Of a stretch of 64,000 bases of DNA, positions 18,396 to 27,170 are shown piece after piece. Location: NCBI GenBank assembly GCA_963792485.1, contig CAWBWL010000009.1, positions 62,001-126,000 on the forward strand, written 5' to 3'. The notes beneath the pieces are model-generated. The model worked only from the letters and a program-made list of their open reading frames with translations. It made no database searches and was not told where the DNA came from. How positions within the stretch are numbered: the first letter of the stretch is position 1; each line of letters opens with the position of its first letter. A program made the translations under genes and the position numbers. The DNA comes from JANOYJ01 sp963792485. Lineage in GTDB: Bacteria; Pseudomonadota; Alphaproteobacteria; Rhizobiales; Rhizobiaceae.

Positions 18396-19442
18396 ATGAG
18401 CACTGAGATCGAAACCGACATTGTCATCATCGGCGCAGGACCCGTCGGCCTGTTCGCCGTATTCGAGCTTGGTCTCTATGATCTCAAATGCCACCTCATC
18501 GACATACTCGACCGCCCCGGCGGCCAATGCGCGGAGCTCTATCCGGAAAAGCCGATCTACGACATTCCGGCTTGGCCGGAGATTTCGGGTCAGGGGCTCA
18601 CCGACAGGCTCATGGAGCAGATACGGCCTTTCCATCCCCAATTCCATTTCAACCGCATGATCAACGAGTTATCCAAGCTTCCTGACGGCACGTTCCGCAC
18701 TGTGACGGACGAGGGCGAGGTGTTTCGTTCGAAGGTCGTGGTGATCGCGGCCGGCGGCGGATCGTTCCAGCCCAAGCGTCCGCCAGTGCCTGGCATTGAA
18801 GCCTATGAAGGCAAGAGCGTTTTCTACGCTGTGCGCCGCATGGAGGAGTTCAAGGGTCAGGACGTTTTGATCGTCGGCGGCGGAGATTCCGCGCTGGACT
18901 GGACGCTGAACTTGCAGCCCGTGGCCAAAAGCGTCACTCTTATGCACCGCCGCCCAGAGTTCAAGGCTGCGCCGGACAGCGTGAAGAAGATGTTCGCGCT
19001 GGTGGAAGCGGGCAAGATGAAGTTTGAGACAGGTCAGGTGACCGGGCTTGAAGGCGAAAATGGTCAGCTGTCCGCCGTGAAGATCAAGAGCGCAGATGGC
19101 GAAAAATCCATTTCTGCCAATAGGATGCTGCCATTCTTTGGTCTAACGATGAAGCTTGGGCCGATTGCCGACTGGGGCCTCAATCTGCATGAGAACCTCA
19201 TCCCGGTGGACACGGAGAAATTCGAGACCTCCGAGCCCGGCATTTTCGCCATTGGCGATATCAACACTTATCCCGGCAAACTCAAGCTCATCCTCTCCGG
19301 CTTCCACGAGGCCGCCTTGATGACCCAGGCCGCCAAACGTATCTGTAATCCAGGCGAGCGCATCGTGTTTCAATACACGACCTCATCCACGAATTTGCAA
19401 AAGAAGCTGGGCGTAGGCGAAGACCGGGGTTTCGAGATTTAG
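18396..19442 (+). CDS. Ferredoxin--NADP+ reductase, thioredoxin-reductase-like type
   Basis: The 348-residue flavoprotein has the FAD site IIGAGPVGLF (residues 11-20), an NADPH site around GGGDSALD and the FAD-closing AIGDINTYPG. There is no C-x-x-C redox pair, which separates it from thioredoxin reductase and places it with the TrxR-like ferredoxin-NADP+ reductases (YumC type). It probably passes electrons from NADPH to the [2Fe-2S] ferredoxin encoded just upstream. The ATG at 18396 follows a weak GGAACCGGAATC ribosome site. Confidence 0.85.
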   Translation: MSTEIETDIVIIGAGPVGLFAVFELGLYDLKCHLIDILDRPGGQCAELYPEKPIYDIPAWPEISGQGLTDRLMEQIRPFHPQFHFNRMINELSKLPDGTFRTVTDEGEVFRSKVVVIAAGGGSFQPKRPPVPGIEAYEGKSVFYAVRRMEEFKGQDVLIVGGGDSALDWTLNLQPVAKSVTLMHRRPEFKAAPDSVKKMFALVEAGKMKFETGQVTGLEGENGQLSAVKIKSADGEKSISANRMLPFFGLTMKLGPIADWGLNLHENLIPVDTEKFETSEPGIFAIGDINTYPGKLKLILSGFHEAALMTQAAKRICNPGERIVFQYTTSSTNLQKKLGVGEDRGFEI

Positions 19443-19485
19443 CGGCAACTACCGCGCGGTCGCGGCAGCAGCTTCGAATTCGGCA

Positions 19486-20343
19486 TCAGCTCAAAAACTC
19501 TGCAATAACTCTGGCCTGCTGCTTTTTCCCGTCCGGATCGAGGCTGGTTTTCAGTTCAACGAAACTTTCGCCCCATTTGGAGGTCCGCGTGCGGATCGGG
19601 GGATCTTTGGCGTCAAGGCATTTCATAACAACTGCAGCGACCTCATTTGAGGTTTGGTAGATGTCAGAACCCGCCTGCCGGTTTGCTGAACCGCCTATGT
19701 ATTTTTGCAAAATCGGCAGATACTCATCTTCCAGGAGGCCGCCCGTCGCCGTAACCTGTTTCATGACGTTGGCCGCGAACTCGGAGCTTATCCCGCCCGG
19801 CTCCACCACGGTAAAATTAATGCCGAAGTTCGGCGTCACATAGGTGGCGAGCGACTCGGTGTAACCTTCAACGGCAAATTTTGCCGCGCAGTAGATCTCG
19901 TTGAATGGCTGACCGACCAGTCCGCCGACCGAGGAAATGGTGATGACATGGCCAGCCCGGGCCTTGCGCATGTGCGGGATCACGGCTTTGACGCAGCGGA
20001 CGACGCCCATGAAATTGACATCCATCACCCACTCGATGTCTTTCTCCGCCGCCTGTTCGGTCGTGCGCACGAAACCCGCGCCGGCATTGTTGATCAATAC
20101 ATCAATCCGCCCCTGCGCCGCGATGACATGATCGACTGCGGCTGTGATTGACGCAGTGTCCTGTACGTCCAGCTGCAATATATTCAGTGAAACGCCAACC
20201 TCCCCAGCCGCCGCATCCAGCGCCGCGCGCTTGTCGAGGTTGCGCATGGTGGCAAAGACGGTGTGACCCGCCTTGGCAGCCTGCACGGCAATGCTGATGC
20301 CAAGACCGGTGGAGGTGCCGGTGATGAGAATTGTCTTGGACAT
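19486..20343 (-). CDS. Short-chain dehydrogenase/reductase (SDR)
   Basis: This classical SDR of 285 residues has the cofactor site TGTSTGLG (9-15 region), NNAG at 85-88, a catalytic serine in SSVGG (about 137-138) and the Y151-x3-K155 pair in YCAAKFAVEG. The Ser/Thr-rich glycine loop followed by R34 suggests NADP(H). The substrate is not predictable. It is divergent from the MAPEG gene at 20571; the 227 bases between them presumably hold both promoters, and I see no clear boxes there. Confidence 0.88.
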   Translation of the reverse strand: MSKTILITGTSTGLGISIAVQAAKAGHTVFATMRNLDKRAALDAAAGEVGVSLNILQLDVQDTASITAAVDHVIAAQGRIDVLINNAGAGFVRTTEQAAEKDIEWVMDVNFMGVVRCVKAVIPHMRKARAGHVITISSVGGLVGQPFNEIYCAAKFAVEGYTESLATYVTPNFGINFTVVEPGGISSEFAANVMKQVTATGGLLEDEYLPILQKYIGGSANRQAGSDIYQTSNEVAAVVMKCLDAKDPPIRTRTSKWGESFVELKTSLDPDGKKQQARVIAEFLS

Positions 20344-20570
20344 GATTTATGCCTTTCTCGGATTGTGGGAAGGCCCTGGCAGGCGCACTCGCCTTGGAAA
20401 AACATCATTGATGCTGCAGTCCCCATTGGCAAGTCACGATGAGTATTCGTGCCGCGCAGGCGGCGTGCTGCAAGATGGGCGATCTTTTTTAGCCCTGTCG
20501 ATTTGCAATCTCGCCGTTCGTTATCCCTTCGAGCGGGCATGTCGCCCTCTCAGCAACGGAGGGAAACATT

Positions 20571-20963
20571 ATGACGCCTGCAATCACCGCGCTTTACGCA
20601 ATTCCGCTCGCCCTGATGATGTTAGGGCTTTCCATCTATGTCACCATGCTGCGCGCCAAGACCGGAATATCGATCATGGATGGCGGCAACGTTGCGCTGG
20701 CCGAGCGTATTCGGCGTCATGGCAATTTCGTCGAAAACGTGCCGATGGCGCTCATCTTGATGGCCCTGGCTGAGTTGCTTGGATCGGGTGGCGCATGGCT
20801 GCATGCGGCGGGGTCATTCCTCCTCGTCGGCCGCATCACCCATGTCATGGGTATTCGCCATGACAAGGGCAATACTTTCGCCCGCATCGCCGGCGGCACG
20901 ATGACCAACATCTCGGTGTTGATCGCAGCTGGCAGTTTGTTTTTCCGCACCCTGATGCAATAA
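20571..20963 (+). CDS. MAPEG family membrane protein
   Basis: The product has 130 residues and four hydrophobic segments, with the family pattern ERIRRHGNFVENVPMALIL in the first loop. MAPEG proteins are trimeric membrane glutathione transferases/peroxidases in eukaryotes; bacterial members are often of unknown function. A GGAGGG ribosome site precedes the ATG at 20571. The next gene (YCII) starts about 100 bases downstream in the same direction. Confidence 0.85.
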   Translation: MTPAITALYAIPLALMMLGLSIYVTMLRAKTGISIMDGGNVALAERIRRHGNFVENVPMALILMALAELLGSGGAWLHAAGSFLLVGRITHVMGIRHDKGNTFARIAGGTMTNISVLIAAGSLFFRTLMQ

Positions 20964-21061
20964 CCTCCGCGAAAATGTCGATCCGTCCGGTCGCGGATCG
21001 TCTATTCCATGTCAGCCAAGGGACTGACCCTTTTGCCACTTCTAAAAAACAGGAGAACATC

Positions 21062-21412
21062 ATGAAATATATGGCTCTTATCTATTCATCCGATGCCGCT
21101 AACCCGCAATATGGCAGCCCCGGCTTTGGCGCGATGATGGGCGCATACAACGTTGCCACTGAGGCCTATAAGCGCGACAAGGTGATGCTGGCGGGCGAGG
21201 GGCTGCAGCCCTCGACAACAGCGACCACGGTTCGCGTGCGCAATGGCAAGACCGAGACCATGGACGGCCCTTTCGCCGAGACCAAGGAGCAACTGGGCGG
21301 CTTCTATTTGTTCGACTGCGCCAATCTCGACGAGGCAATCAAATATGCCGCGATGATCCCGACCGCGGCATGGGGCAGCGTCGAGGTGCGCCCGGTCATG
21401 CAATATGGGTGA
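21062..21412 (+). CDS. YCII-related (DGPF) domain protein
   Basis: This 116-residue protein contains MKYMALIYSSDA at its start and the family motif TMDGPFAETKEQLGGFYL, the DGPF signature. It is a ferredoxin-like alpha/beta fold of unknown function that is typically encoded next to ECF42 sigma factors. The ATG at 21062 has AGGAG at a good distance; the frame continues upstream without homology. Its last 8 bases overlap the sigma factor gene, so the two are translationally coupled. Confidence 0.92.
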   Translation: MKYMALIYSSDAANPQYGSPGFGAMMGAYNVATEAYKRDKVMLAGEGLQPSTTATTVRVRNGKTETMDGPFAETKEQLGGFYLFDCANLDEAIKYAAMIPTAAWGSVEVRPVMQYG

Positions 21413-22667
21413 GCCCTTGGCGGGCGCGCCACAAGAATTCTCCGCGCGGCAGGCTGTGGAGCTTGCCGCGCGAGAGCATTCTGGCCGGTTGCTGGCGGTT
21501 CTCATCAGGGACCTGCACGATTTTCAGCTGGCGGAGGACTGCCTGCAGGATGCGCTGGAATCGGCCTTCATTCACTGGGGCCGCAGCGGCCCGCCATCCT
21601 CGCCTTCCGCCTGGCTGTTACAAACCGCGCGGCGCAAGGCGATTGACCGGATCAGGCGGATGAAGAATTTTGACAAGAAGGCGCTGGAATATGGCTATAT
21701 GATCACGCTCGATCAGGATGCTGCAGCCGAGGACACGCCCGCCATTCCCGACGAGCGTCTGCGGCTCATCTTTACCTGCTGTCACCCTGCGCTGGACCAG
21801 AAGACCCGCGTGGCGCTGACTTTGCGCACGCTGTGCGGCCTCACAACCAGCGAAATTGCCCGCGCCTTTGTCGACAAGGAAGACGCGATGGCGCAGCGGC
21901 TGGTGCGGGCACGGCACAAGATCGACAAAGCGGGCATTCCATACGAAGTGCCGGAGCCGGAGGCGTGGGACGAGCGGCTGAACTCGGTGCTGGCGGTCAT
22001 CTATCTCGTCTTCAATGAGGGTTATGCGGCGACTTCAGGCCAGCAATTGCTGCGCGCCGATCTGTGCGAGGAGGCCATCCGCCTGACGCGGCTCCTGATG
22101 CTCCTGCGTCCCGGCGAGCCGGAGATCGAGGGGCTGGCCGCCTTGATGCTGCTCAATCACTCCCGCCGCGCCGCGCGGCTTGCAAAAGATGGCGCCTTTG
22201 TGCCGCTGGAGTTTCACGACCGCAGGCTCTGGGACAAGGCGAAGATCGGGGAGGGAATTGCGCTTCTGGAGACAGCACTGGAGCGCGGACGCCCCGGCAT
22301 CTACCAGTTGCAGGCGGCAATCAGCGCGGTGCATGCCGAGGCCGCCAGCCATGAAGGCACGCGCTGGGCCGAGATCGTTCTTATCTACGAGCGGCTGCAC
22401 GCGCTGTCGCCAAACCCGGTGTTTCTGCTCAACCGCGCTGTGGCGCTGTCTTTTCCGGGGAATCCGCAGGCCGGGCTTGATGCCTTACTGGAGCTGCAGA
22501 ATAGTTTGGCGGCATACCAGCCCTTTCATGCCGCGCGAGCGGATTTCCTGCGCAGGCTGGGGAGGATTGCGGAGGCGCGCACAGCTTATCAAGCGGCCGT
22601 TTCGCTGTCCGGGAATGCAGGCGAGCGGGCGTTCTTTGCAGGGCGGCTTGCGTCCATGGCAAACTGA
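21405..22667 (+). CDS. ECF RNA polymerase sigma factor, ECF42-like with long C-terminal extension
   Basis: At 420 residues it is far longer than an ordinary ECF sigma factor. Region 2 covers about 25-85 (LAEDCLQDALESAF, then WLLQTARRKAIDRIRR). Region 4 covers about 125-175 (LRTLCGLTTSEIARAF). The remaining 240 residues are a helical, TPR-like extension (DUF6596 region) that characterises the ECF42 group. No anti-sigma factor is adjacent, which agrees with the idea that the extension itself controls activity. It overlaps the DGPF gene by 8 bases. Known ECF42 factors often drive their linked DGPF gene; I could not identify a promoter motif by eye. Confidence 0.9.
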   Translation: MGEPLAGAPQEFSARQAVELAAREHSGRLLAVLIRDLHDFQLAEDCLQDALESAFIHWGRSGPPSSPSAWLLQTARRKAIDRIRRMKNFDKKALEYGYMITLDQDAAAEDTPAIPDERLRLIFTCCHPALDQKTRVALTLRTLCGLTTSEIARAFVDKEDAMAQRLVRARHKIDKAGIPYEVPEPEAWDERLNSVLAVIYLVFNEGYAATSGQQLLRADLCEEAIRLTRLLMLLRPGEPEIEGLAALMLLNHSRRAARLAKDGAFVPLEFHDRRLWDKAKIGEGIALLETALERGRPGIYQLQAAISAVHAEAASHEGTRWAEIVLIYERLHALSPNPVFLLNRAVALSFPGNPQAGLDALLELQNSLAAYQPFHAARADFLRRLGRIAEARTAYQAAVSLSGNAGERAFFAGRLASMAN

Positions 22668-22690
22668 GGTTCCGCCGCAGGAGAATTCAA

Positions 22691-23293
22691 ATGACTGAAC
22701 CCAAACTGCAATCCATCCACCGCTACTGGTTTGGCGAGCTGAAATCGCCCGGCGATTATCTGCCCAATACCGGCGAACTCTGGTTCCGCCGCTCTGATGA
22801 AACCGACCAGCACATCCGTGAGACTTACGAGCCTTTCATTCATGAGGCCGCCGGGAGAGACTGGGATATGAGCAGCCTGACGAGGGAGGAGGGGGTTGGG
22901 CTTGTTGTTCTGTTTGACCAGTTTCCCCGCAATATTTTCCGCGATTCCGGCATGCAGTTCGCCTTCGACGCCAAGGCGCGCGGGATTGCGTCCACGCTGC
23001 TTGCCGATGGCGCGGAGCACTTCTTCCCGATTGAGCGGGACCTGCTTTCCCTGCCTTTTCAACATCATGAGGACGTGGCCTCGCAGGATCTATCCGTTTT
23101 CATGGCGGCGGATATGGCGGTGAACGGGCCGGAGAACATGCGCGGCATGCACCGGTCCTTTCTCGACTTCGCCACCAAACACCGGGATATTATCCGCAAA
23201 TTCGGCAGGTTTCCGCATCGAAACTCCTTCCTCGGCAGGGAATCGACGCCGGAAGAGCTGGCTTTCATTCAAGAGTATGGGCGCGGCTATTGA
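22691..23293 (+). CDS. DUF924 family protein
   Basis: The 200-residue protein shows the family blocks YWFGEL near the N-terminus, VVLFDQFPRNIFR in the middle and GRFPHRNSFLGR near the end. DUF924 proteins are predicted all-helical, TPR-like and of unknown role. The start at 22691 has GCAGGAG about ten bases upstream. It follows the sigma factor gene by only 23 bases and is probably in the same transcription unit. Confidence 0.9.
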   Translation: MTEPKLQSIHRYWFGELKSPGDYLPNTGELWFRRSDETDQHIRETYEPFIHEAAGRDWDMSSLTREEGVGLVVLFDQFPRNIFRDSGMQFAFDAKARGIASTLLADGAEHFFPIERDLLSLPFQHHEDVASQDLSVFMAADMAVNGPENMRGMHRSFLDFATKHRDIIRKFGRFPHRNSFLGRESTPEELAFIQEYGRGY

Positions 23294-23380
23294 GCGGCAA
23301 AAATACTTCTGCTTCATCGATATAGTATCGGTTGCGCCCGAGGACCCGAGGTGTAACTTCGCTCAGACGGGGAAAACAAG

Positions 23381-24073
23381 TTGGCCGCCACGGCACATTC
23401 ACCTTTTGCACTTATTCTGCGCGCTTGCGCCACGGCAATTGGCCTGGCTGGCTTTGCCATTTTGTTTAGTTACGCAATCAGCGAAGTGTATTCTCTGGTT
23501 TCCGGCGCTGAACCTGTCGCGCTTCAGACTTTATCGTTTCTGACACTGCAACTCGCATTTGTGACCTTCGTTCTGTGGGTAAGGCGGCCGATAGTGCCCG
23601 TGACTGGGCTCAACCCGAGTTTGGTTCTGCTAAGCTTCGCCATCGGGGCAGGAACGGCCGTATATTTCAGCGCTGATCTGCAAATGCTTCTGGGTATCGC
23701 CGCCGCTCACGCGCCGGTGAACAAACTCGCGCCAAGTCAATTGGTGTTTGGAAGCGCACCAGCTCATGCGGCGGCATTTCTGCTTCAAACTGCGCTTCTG
23801 GCCCCTCTGGCTGAAAACCTGATCTATCGAGAGCTTATCTTCAGGGAGGCCGGACCTGCGGATATTTGGGCGATATCTGCTGGCAGTCTGCTCACCTTTA
23901 CGCTGGCCTATGGTTTCAATCTCGGGTTTCAAGGCATGGCATTCGCCTTGCAGTTCGGATTGGCGCTGACGCTTCTGCGCGTTTTGTCGAGGTCCGTTAT
24001 GTACCCTATTCTCGCCCACATGGCATACGGTCTGTGTGTCGAAACAGCAGCACTGGTGAGGCATTTGCCGTGA
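23381..24073 (+). CDS. CPBP-like intramembrane protein with altered catalytic motif
   Basis: This hydrophobic protein of 230 residues has about seven membrane segments. Its motif ENLIYRELIFR aligns with the EExxxR motif 1 of CPBP (glutamic-type/Abi) intramembrane proteases, but the second glutamate is Asn. A late histidine in YPILAHMAYG could be the remnant of the H-x3-N motif. It is therefore likely an inactive or modified family member. The TTG at 23381 has GGGGAAAA upstream. Its stop overlaps the GTG start of a second, intact CPBP gene by 4 bases. The family assignment is by eye and tentative. Confidence 0.6.
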   Translation: MAATAHSPFALILRACATAIGLAGFAILFSYAISEVYSLVSGAEPVALQTLSFLTLQLAFVTFVLWVRRPIVPVTGLNPSLVLLSFAIGAGTAVYFSADLQMLLGIAAAHAPVNKLAPSQLVFGSAPAHAAAFLLQTALLAPLAENLIYRELIFREAGPADIWAISAGSLLTFTLAYGFNLGFQGMAFALQFGLALTLLRVLSRSVMYPILAHMAYGLCVETAALVRHLP

Positions 24074-24780
24074 TCACCAACCTGCGCACCGGGTTCAAGA
24101 TAACGGCGATGATGCTGGGTCTGGTTGCCTTGGCGTTCCTTGCTACCAACTTTTTGGTGGGATCGGGCACGGGTCTGAGCCTGGCCTATTTCAACTCCGG
24201 CTCCACAATCGCCGATGTCATTTTCCTGGCGGTGATCGCTGCGGTGTTCCCGTTGGCTTGCATGGGTTTCGCAGCCATAGCTGGGCGTCCCAATCTGCGA
24301 AATCTGTTTGACCAGCCCGCAAAACACACTCTGCTTGCCTTGTTTTTCTTTTTGGGCGCTCTTCTGGCTTTTGTGATCAGCAATCCGCTGCACGACTACT
24401 TGATCCGGACATTCCTGCCGAAGCTGGACGGCGCTGCGGACGCTGCTGTGGTCATTCAGGATTCGGTTAAGACCGCTTTCTTCATCTGCGAAATCATCCT
24501 TGTTGCGTTGATTGTTCCGGTCTCGGAAGAATTTGTTGATCGTGGGGTTTTGTTCAAGGAACTGGAAGCTCTTCCCCGGTGGCAGATTGTTCTCTGGTCC
24601 ATTCTCGTCTTCAGCTTCTCGCATTATCTGGTTTTTGGGATATTCAAAGTTATCGCCGTGGTACCCATGGCGGTTGTTTTCTCGCTGATCCGGCTGAGGT
24701 TCGGGACTTGGAAATATTCGGCTGCCGCGCACGCCGGGGTGAATGCATTCGCCGCGCTCGCAGGGCCGCTGGGCGTTTAG
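24070..24780 (+). CDS. CPBP family glutamic-type intramembrane protease
   Basis: The protein has 236 residues and several membrane segments. All three CPBP motifs are visible in order: SEEFVDRG (EExxxR), FSFSH (FxxxH) and HAGVN (HxxxN). CPBP proteins include the prenyl-protease-like Abi family and often act in peptide processing or self-immunity. The start is GTG at 24070, preceded by GAGG at a spacing of eight and overlapping the stop of the upstream paralogue-like gene (GTGA). The two probably form a co-translated pair. No bacteriocin-like gene is seen next to them. Confidence 0.8.
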   Translation: MITNLRTGFKITAMMLGLVALAFLATNFLVGSGTGLSLAYFNSGSTIADVIFLAVIAAVFPLACMGFAAIAGRPNLRNLFDQPAKHTLLALFFFLGALLAFVISNPLHDYLIRTFLPKLDGAADAAVVIQDSVKTAFFICEIILVALIVPVSEEFVDRGVLFKELEALPRWQIVLWSILVFSFSHYLVFGIFKVIAVVPMAVVFSLIRLRFGTWKYSAAAHAGVNAFAALAGPLGV

Positions 24781-24851
24781 ACGTCGCGGCGCAACTTGTT
24801 CCCTTCATTGACGATTGCGACCGAAACTCTTGCTGTTGCACATTTACCTGC

Positions 24852-24896
24852 TTGACATCTCCCGAAATTGCGCTTTATTTAACCATTGAGTTAATT
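24852..24896 (+). promoter_or_regulatory. Putative promoter and ArsR-type operator before the ArsR-SRPBCC cluster
   Basis: A perfect -35 box TTGACA lies at 24852-24857 and a weak -10 candidate TATTTA at 24876-24881, with an 18-base spacer. Overlapping the -10 and the expected start point is the imperfect inverted repeat ATTTAAC-N6-GTTAATT (24877-24896). Winged-helix ArsR regulators linked to SRPBCC genes commonly use AT-rich palindromes of this kind, so autorepression is likely. Confidence 0.55.
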
Positions 24897-24915
24897 AACC
24901 GAACGGTTCTACGCG

Positions 24916-25257
24916 GTGTCAACCGATCCACTGAGCGTGACATTCTCCGCGCTCGCCGACCCGACCAGACGGGCGATCCTCGCGCGGCTGTCGAAGGGCG
25001 AGGCGTCGGTCAATGATCTGGCGGCACCGTTCAAGATGAGCCTGCCGGCGGTCTCCAAGCACTTGAAAGTGCTTGAAAGGGCGGGGTTGATCCTGCGGGG
25101 CAGGGACGCGCAGTGGCGGCCGTGCAGGCTCAACGCCGAACCGATGAAGCAGGCGACCGGGTGGCTGGAGGAATACCGCCGCTATTGGGAAGGCAGTTTC
25201 GACCGGCTTGAGGACTATCTGAACACTTTGCAGCAAGAGGAGACGAAAAATGACTGA
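24916..25257 (+). CDS. ArsR-family winged-helix regulator
   Basis: This 113-residue protein begins with FSALADPTRRAILARL and carries the recognition helix in MSLPAVSKHLKVLERAG, the standard ArsR fold. There is no cysteine pair for metal binding. It therefore resembles the non-metal ArsR regulators that precede SRPBCC/AHSA1 genes. The GTG at 24916 is the likely start, though no strong ribosome site precedes it. It overlaps the next gene by 8 bases and sits directly downstream of a palindromic operator candidate. It presumably represses the downstream cluster. Confidence 0.9.
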   Translation: MSTDPLSVTFSALADPTRRAILARLSKGEASVNDLAAPFKMSLPAVSKHLKVLERAGLILRGRDAQWRPCRLNAEPMKQATGWLEEYRRYWEGSFDRLEDYLNTLQQEETKND

Positions 25258-25719
25258 GAACAGCGCCGAACATGAGCTTGTTTTGACCCGGCTGCTCAAT
25301 GCGCCGCGCGAGAAGGTCTACCGCTGCTGGACCGAGGAAGAGCATATCGTCAAATGGTTTGCGCCCGCGCCCTGGACCACGCCGTATGCGAAACTCGACG
25401 TGCGCGCTGGCGGCACGCAGATTGTCACCATGCGCTCGCCGGAGGGGCAGGACTATCCGACCAATGGCGTTTATCTCGAAGTCATTCCAAATCAGAAAGC
25501 TGGTCTGGACCGATGCATATGTCAGCGCCTGGGTGCCGTCGAAGAAGCCCTTTTTCACCGCGATCCTGACCTTCGAGGACGAGGGCGGGAAGACGCGCTA
25601 CACGGCGACTGCGCGGCATTGGACTGTTGACGACAAGACCGCGCATGAAAAGATGGGCTTCCATGATGGTTGGGGCACATGCGCCAGCGCAATTGGAGGC
25701 GGTGGCGGCAACCATTTAG
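25250..25719 (+). CDS. SRPBCC/AHSA1-domain protein (two apparent +1 frameshifts)
   Basis: The N-terminal part (LLNAPREKVYRCWTEEEHI, then WFAPAPWTTPYAKLDVRAGG) is in frame from the ATG at 25250. The reading then shifts near 25,499 (CAGAAAGCTG, expected CAGAAGCTG), where KLVWTDAYVSAWVPS continues, and again near 25,689 (AGCGCAATTGG, expected AGCCAATTGG). Removing one base at each site restores 155 residues ending ACCATTTAG at 25719. Intact homologues have EKMGFHDGWG near the end, as here. The fold binds hydrophobic ligands; no enzymatic role is established. It is coupled to the ArsR gene. Confidence 0.8.
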
Positions 25720-25763
25720 CGGCATTTGGAGTTTGAATCCGTTGTCAGGAAAAGGAGACGATC

Positions 25764-26678
25764 ATGTTGAAACGCACATTCTTGAAGACTTCGCTTGCCA
25801 TTTTCGCCGCCGCCGCGCTGCCGGTTTCAGCGCTGGCCGCCGAGGAAAAGAAAACCGGCTATGCCGAGGTCAACGGCCTGAAATATTACTACGAAATCAC
25901 TGGCGCGGGAGAGCCGCTGCTGGTCCTGCATGGCGGGCTGGGCTCGATCAACATGTTCGGCCCGGTGCTGCCGCAGCTTGCCGCGAGCCGCCAGGTGATC
26001 GCTGTTGATCTGCACGGCCATGGGCGCACCGCGCTTGGCAGCCGCGATATCAGCCTGACTGACATTGGCGACGATATGGCGGCGCTGTTGAAACAGCTGA
26101 ATTTCACGCAAGTGGATGTCCTCGGCTATTCGTTTGGCGGCGGCGTGGCGTTTCGGCTCGCGGTGCAGCATCCGGACATGGTGCGCAGGCTCACTCTGGT
26201 CTCGGCCGGCTATGCCAGCGACGGGTTTTACGCCGACATGCGCAAGCAGCAGGCCATGGTCGGCGCTGCAATGTTCGACACAGTGAAGCAGACGCCGATG
26301 TATACGACTTACGCCGCCGTCGCGCCCAATCCGGACGAATATCCGAAGCTCCTCGACCAGATGGGCAGCTGGATGCGCAGCGACTATGACTGGTCCGCCG
26401 ATGTGCCGAAGCTGAAAATGCCGGTCATGCTGGTCTATGCCGACGCCGACATGTACCGGCCAGAGCATGAGATAAAATTCTACCAGCTGCTCGGCGGCGG
26501 GCTGCAGGATGCGGGTTGGATGCGCGAGACGATGTCGCAGAACCGGCTCGCCATCATCCCGAACCGGACGCATTACGACATTTTCTTCGCGCCAGAGCTT
26601 GAAGCCGCCGTCATGCCGTTCTTGAATGGGGTGACCAAGGTGAAGAGCTTCGAAGAACAGATGGGCGCGCAGAAGTGA
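25764..26678 (+). CDS. Exported alpha/beta hydrolase
   Basis: The 304-residue protein starts with a typical signal peptide (KR, hydrophobic core, ALA cleavage site near residue 25). The hydrolase fold shows the oxyanion HGG at about 56-58, nucleophile S123 in GYSFGG, an acid candidate in VYADADMYRP and the catalytic histidine near residue 269 in NRTHYDI. It resembles haloperoxidase/esterase-like hydrolases. An AAAAGGAG site precedes the ATG. Being exported sets it apart from its cytoplasmic SRPBCC neighbours, with which it shares an operon. Confidence 0.85.
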   Translation: MLKRTFLKTSLAIFAAAALPVSALAAEEKKTGYAEVNGLKYYYEITGAGEPLLVLHGGLGSINMFGPVLPQLAASRQVIAVDLHGHGRTALGSRDISLTDIGDDMAALLKQLNFTQVDVLGYSFGGGVAFRLAVQHPDMVRRLTLVSAGYASDGFYADMRKQQAMVGAAMFDTVKQTPMYTTYAAVAPNPDEYPKLLDQMGSWMRSDYDWSADVPKLKMPVMLVYADADMYRPEHEIKFYQLLGGGLQDAGWMRETMSQNRLAIIPNRTHYDIFFAPELEAAVMPFLNGVTKVKSFEEQMGAQK

Positions 26679-26703
26679 GGCGGCGTTTTGAAGGGAGCGC
26701 GAA

Positions 26704-27150
26704 ATGAGCGGCGATGCGGTTATGGTCCCCTACAAAGTGGTCAGCTCCCGGCTGTTTGACCACAGCGCGGAGCGATTGTTCGATGCTTTCGCCAATGAAG
26801 AAGCCTTGAAAATCTGGTGGGGCCCGCAAGGCTTTACCAACACCGTTGAGGCTTTCGACTTCCGCCCCGGCGGTGTTTGGCGTCACACGATGCACGCCCC
26901 GGACGGCAGCGCGTTTGAAAATGATTCCGAGTTCATCGAGATCGACCGTCCAAACCGCATCTCGTTCCTGCACAAGGGGCCGATGCATGTGTTCACGCTG
27001 ACCATGGATTTCATCCCGCGCGGGGCGCAGACCGAGCTTGTCTGGACAATGGACTCGAAAAACATGGGTGAAAACAAAGACATGCCCGGCTTCATTGAAG
27101 CCGCCAACCAGCAGAATTTCGACAAACTCGCCGCGCTGCTCGGCCGCTGA
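26704..27150 (+). CDS. SRPBCC/AHSA1-domain protein
   Basis: This 148-residue START-like protein has the family hallmarks SAERLFDAFANEEALKIWWGPQGFTNT near the N-terminus (in two parts), FDFRPGGVWRHTMHAPDG in the middle and a long C-terminal helix. No catalytic residues are known for the AHSA1 group. It is the second of four SRPBCC genes in the run, 26 bases after the hydrolase gene, with GGGAGCG as ribosome site. Confidence 0.88.
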   Translation: MSGDAVMVPYKVVSSRLFDHSAERLFDAFANEEALKIWWGPQGFTNTVEAFDFRPGGVWRHTMHAPDGSAFENDSEFIEIDRPNRISFLHKGPMHVFTLTMDFIPRGAQTELVWTMDSKNMGENKDMPGFIEAANQQNFDKLAALLGR

Positions 27151-27170
27151 CACACGAAAGGAGACCAACC

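Noticed and set aside
24897..24908. Second operator AACCG-AA-CGGTT before the ArsR gene
   Set aside because: The arms are only five bases and the sequence is GC-rich at its core, unlike the AT-rich inverted repeat just upstream; it may be chance.
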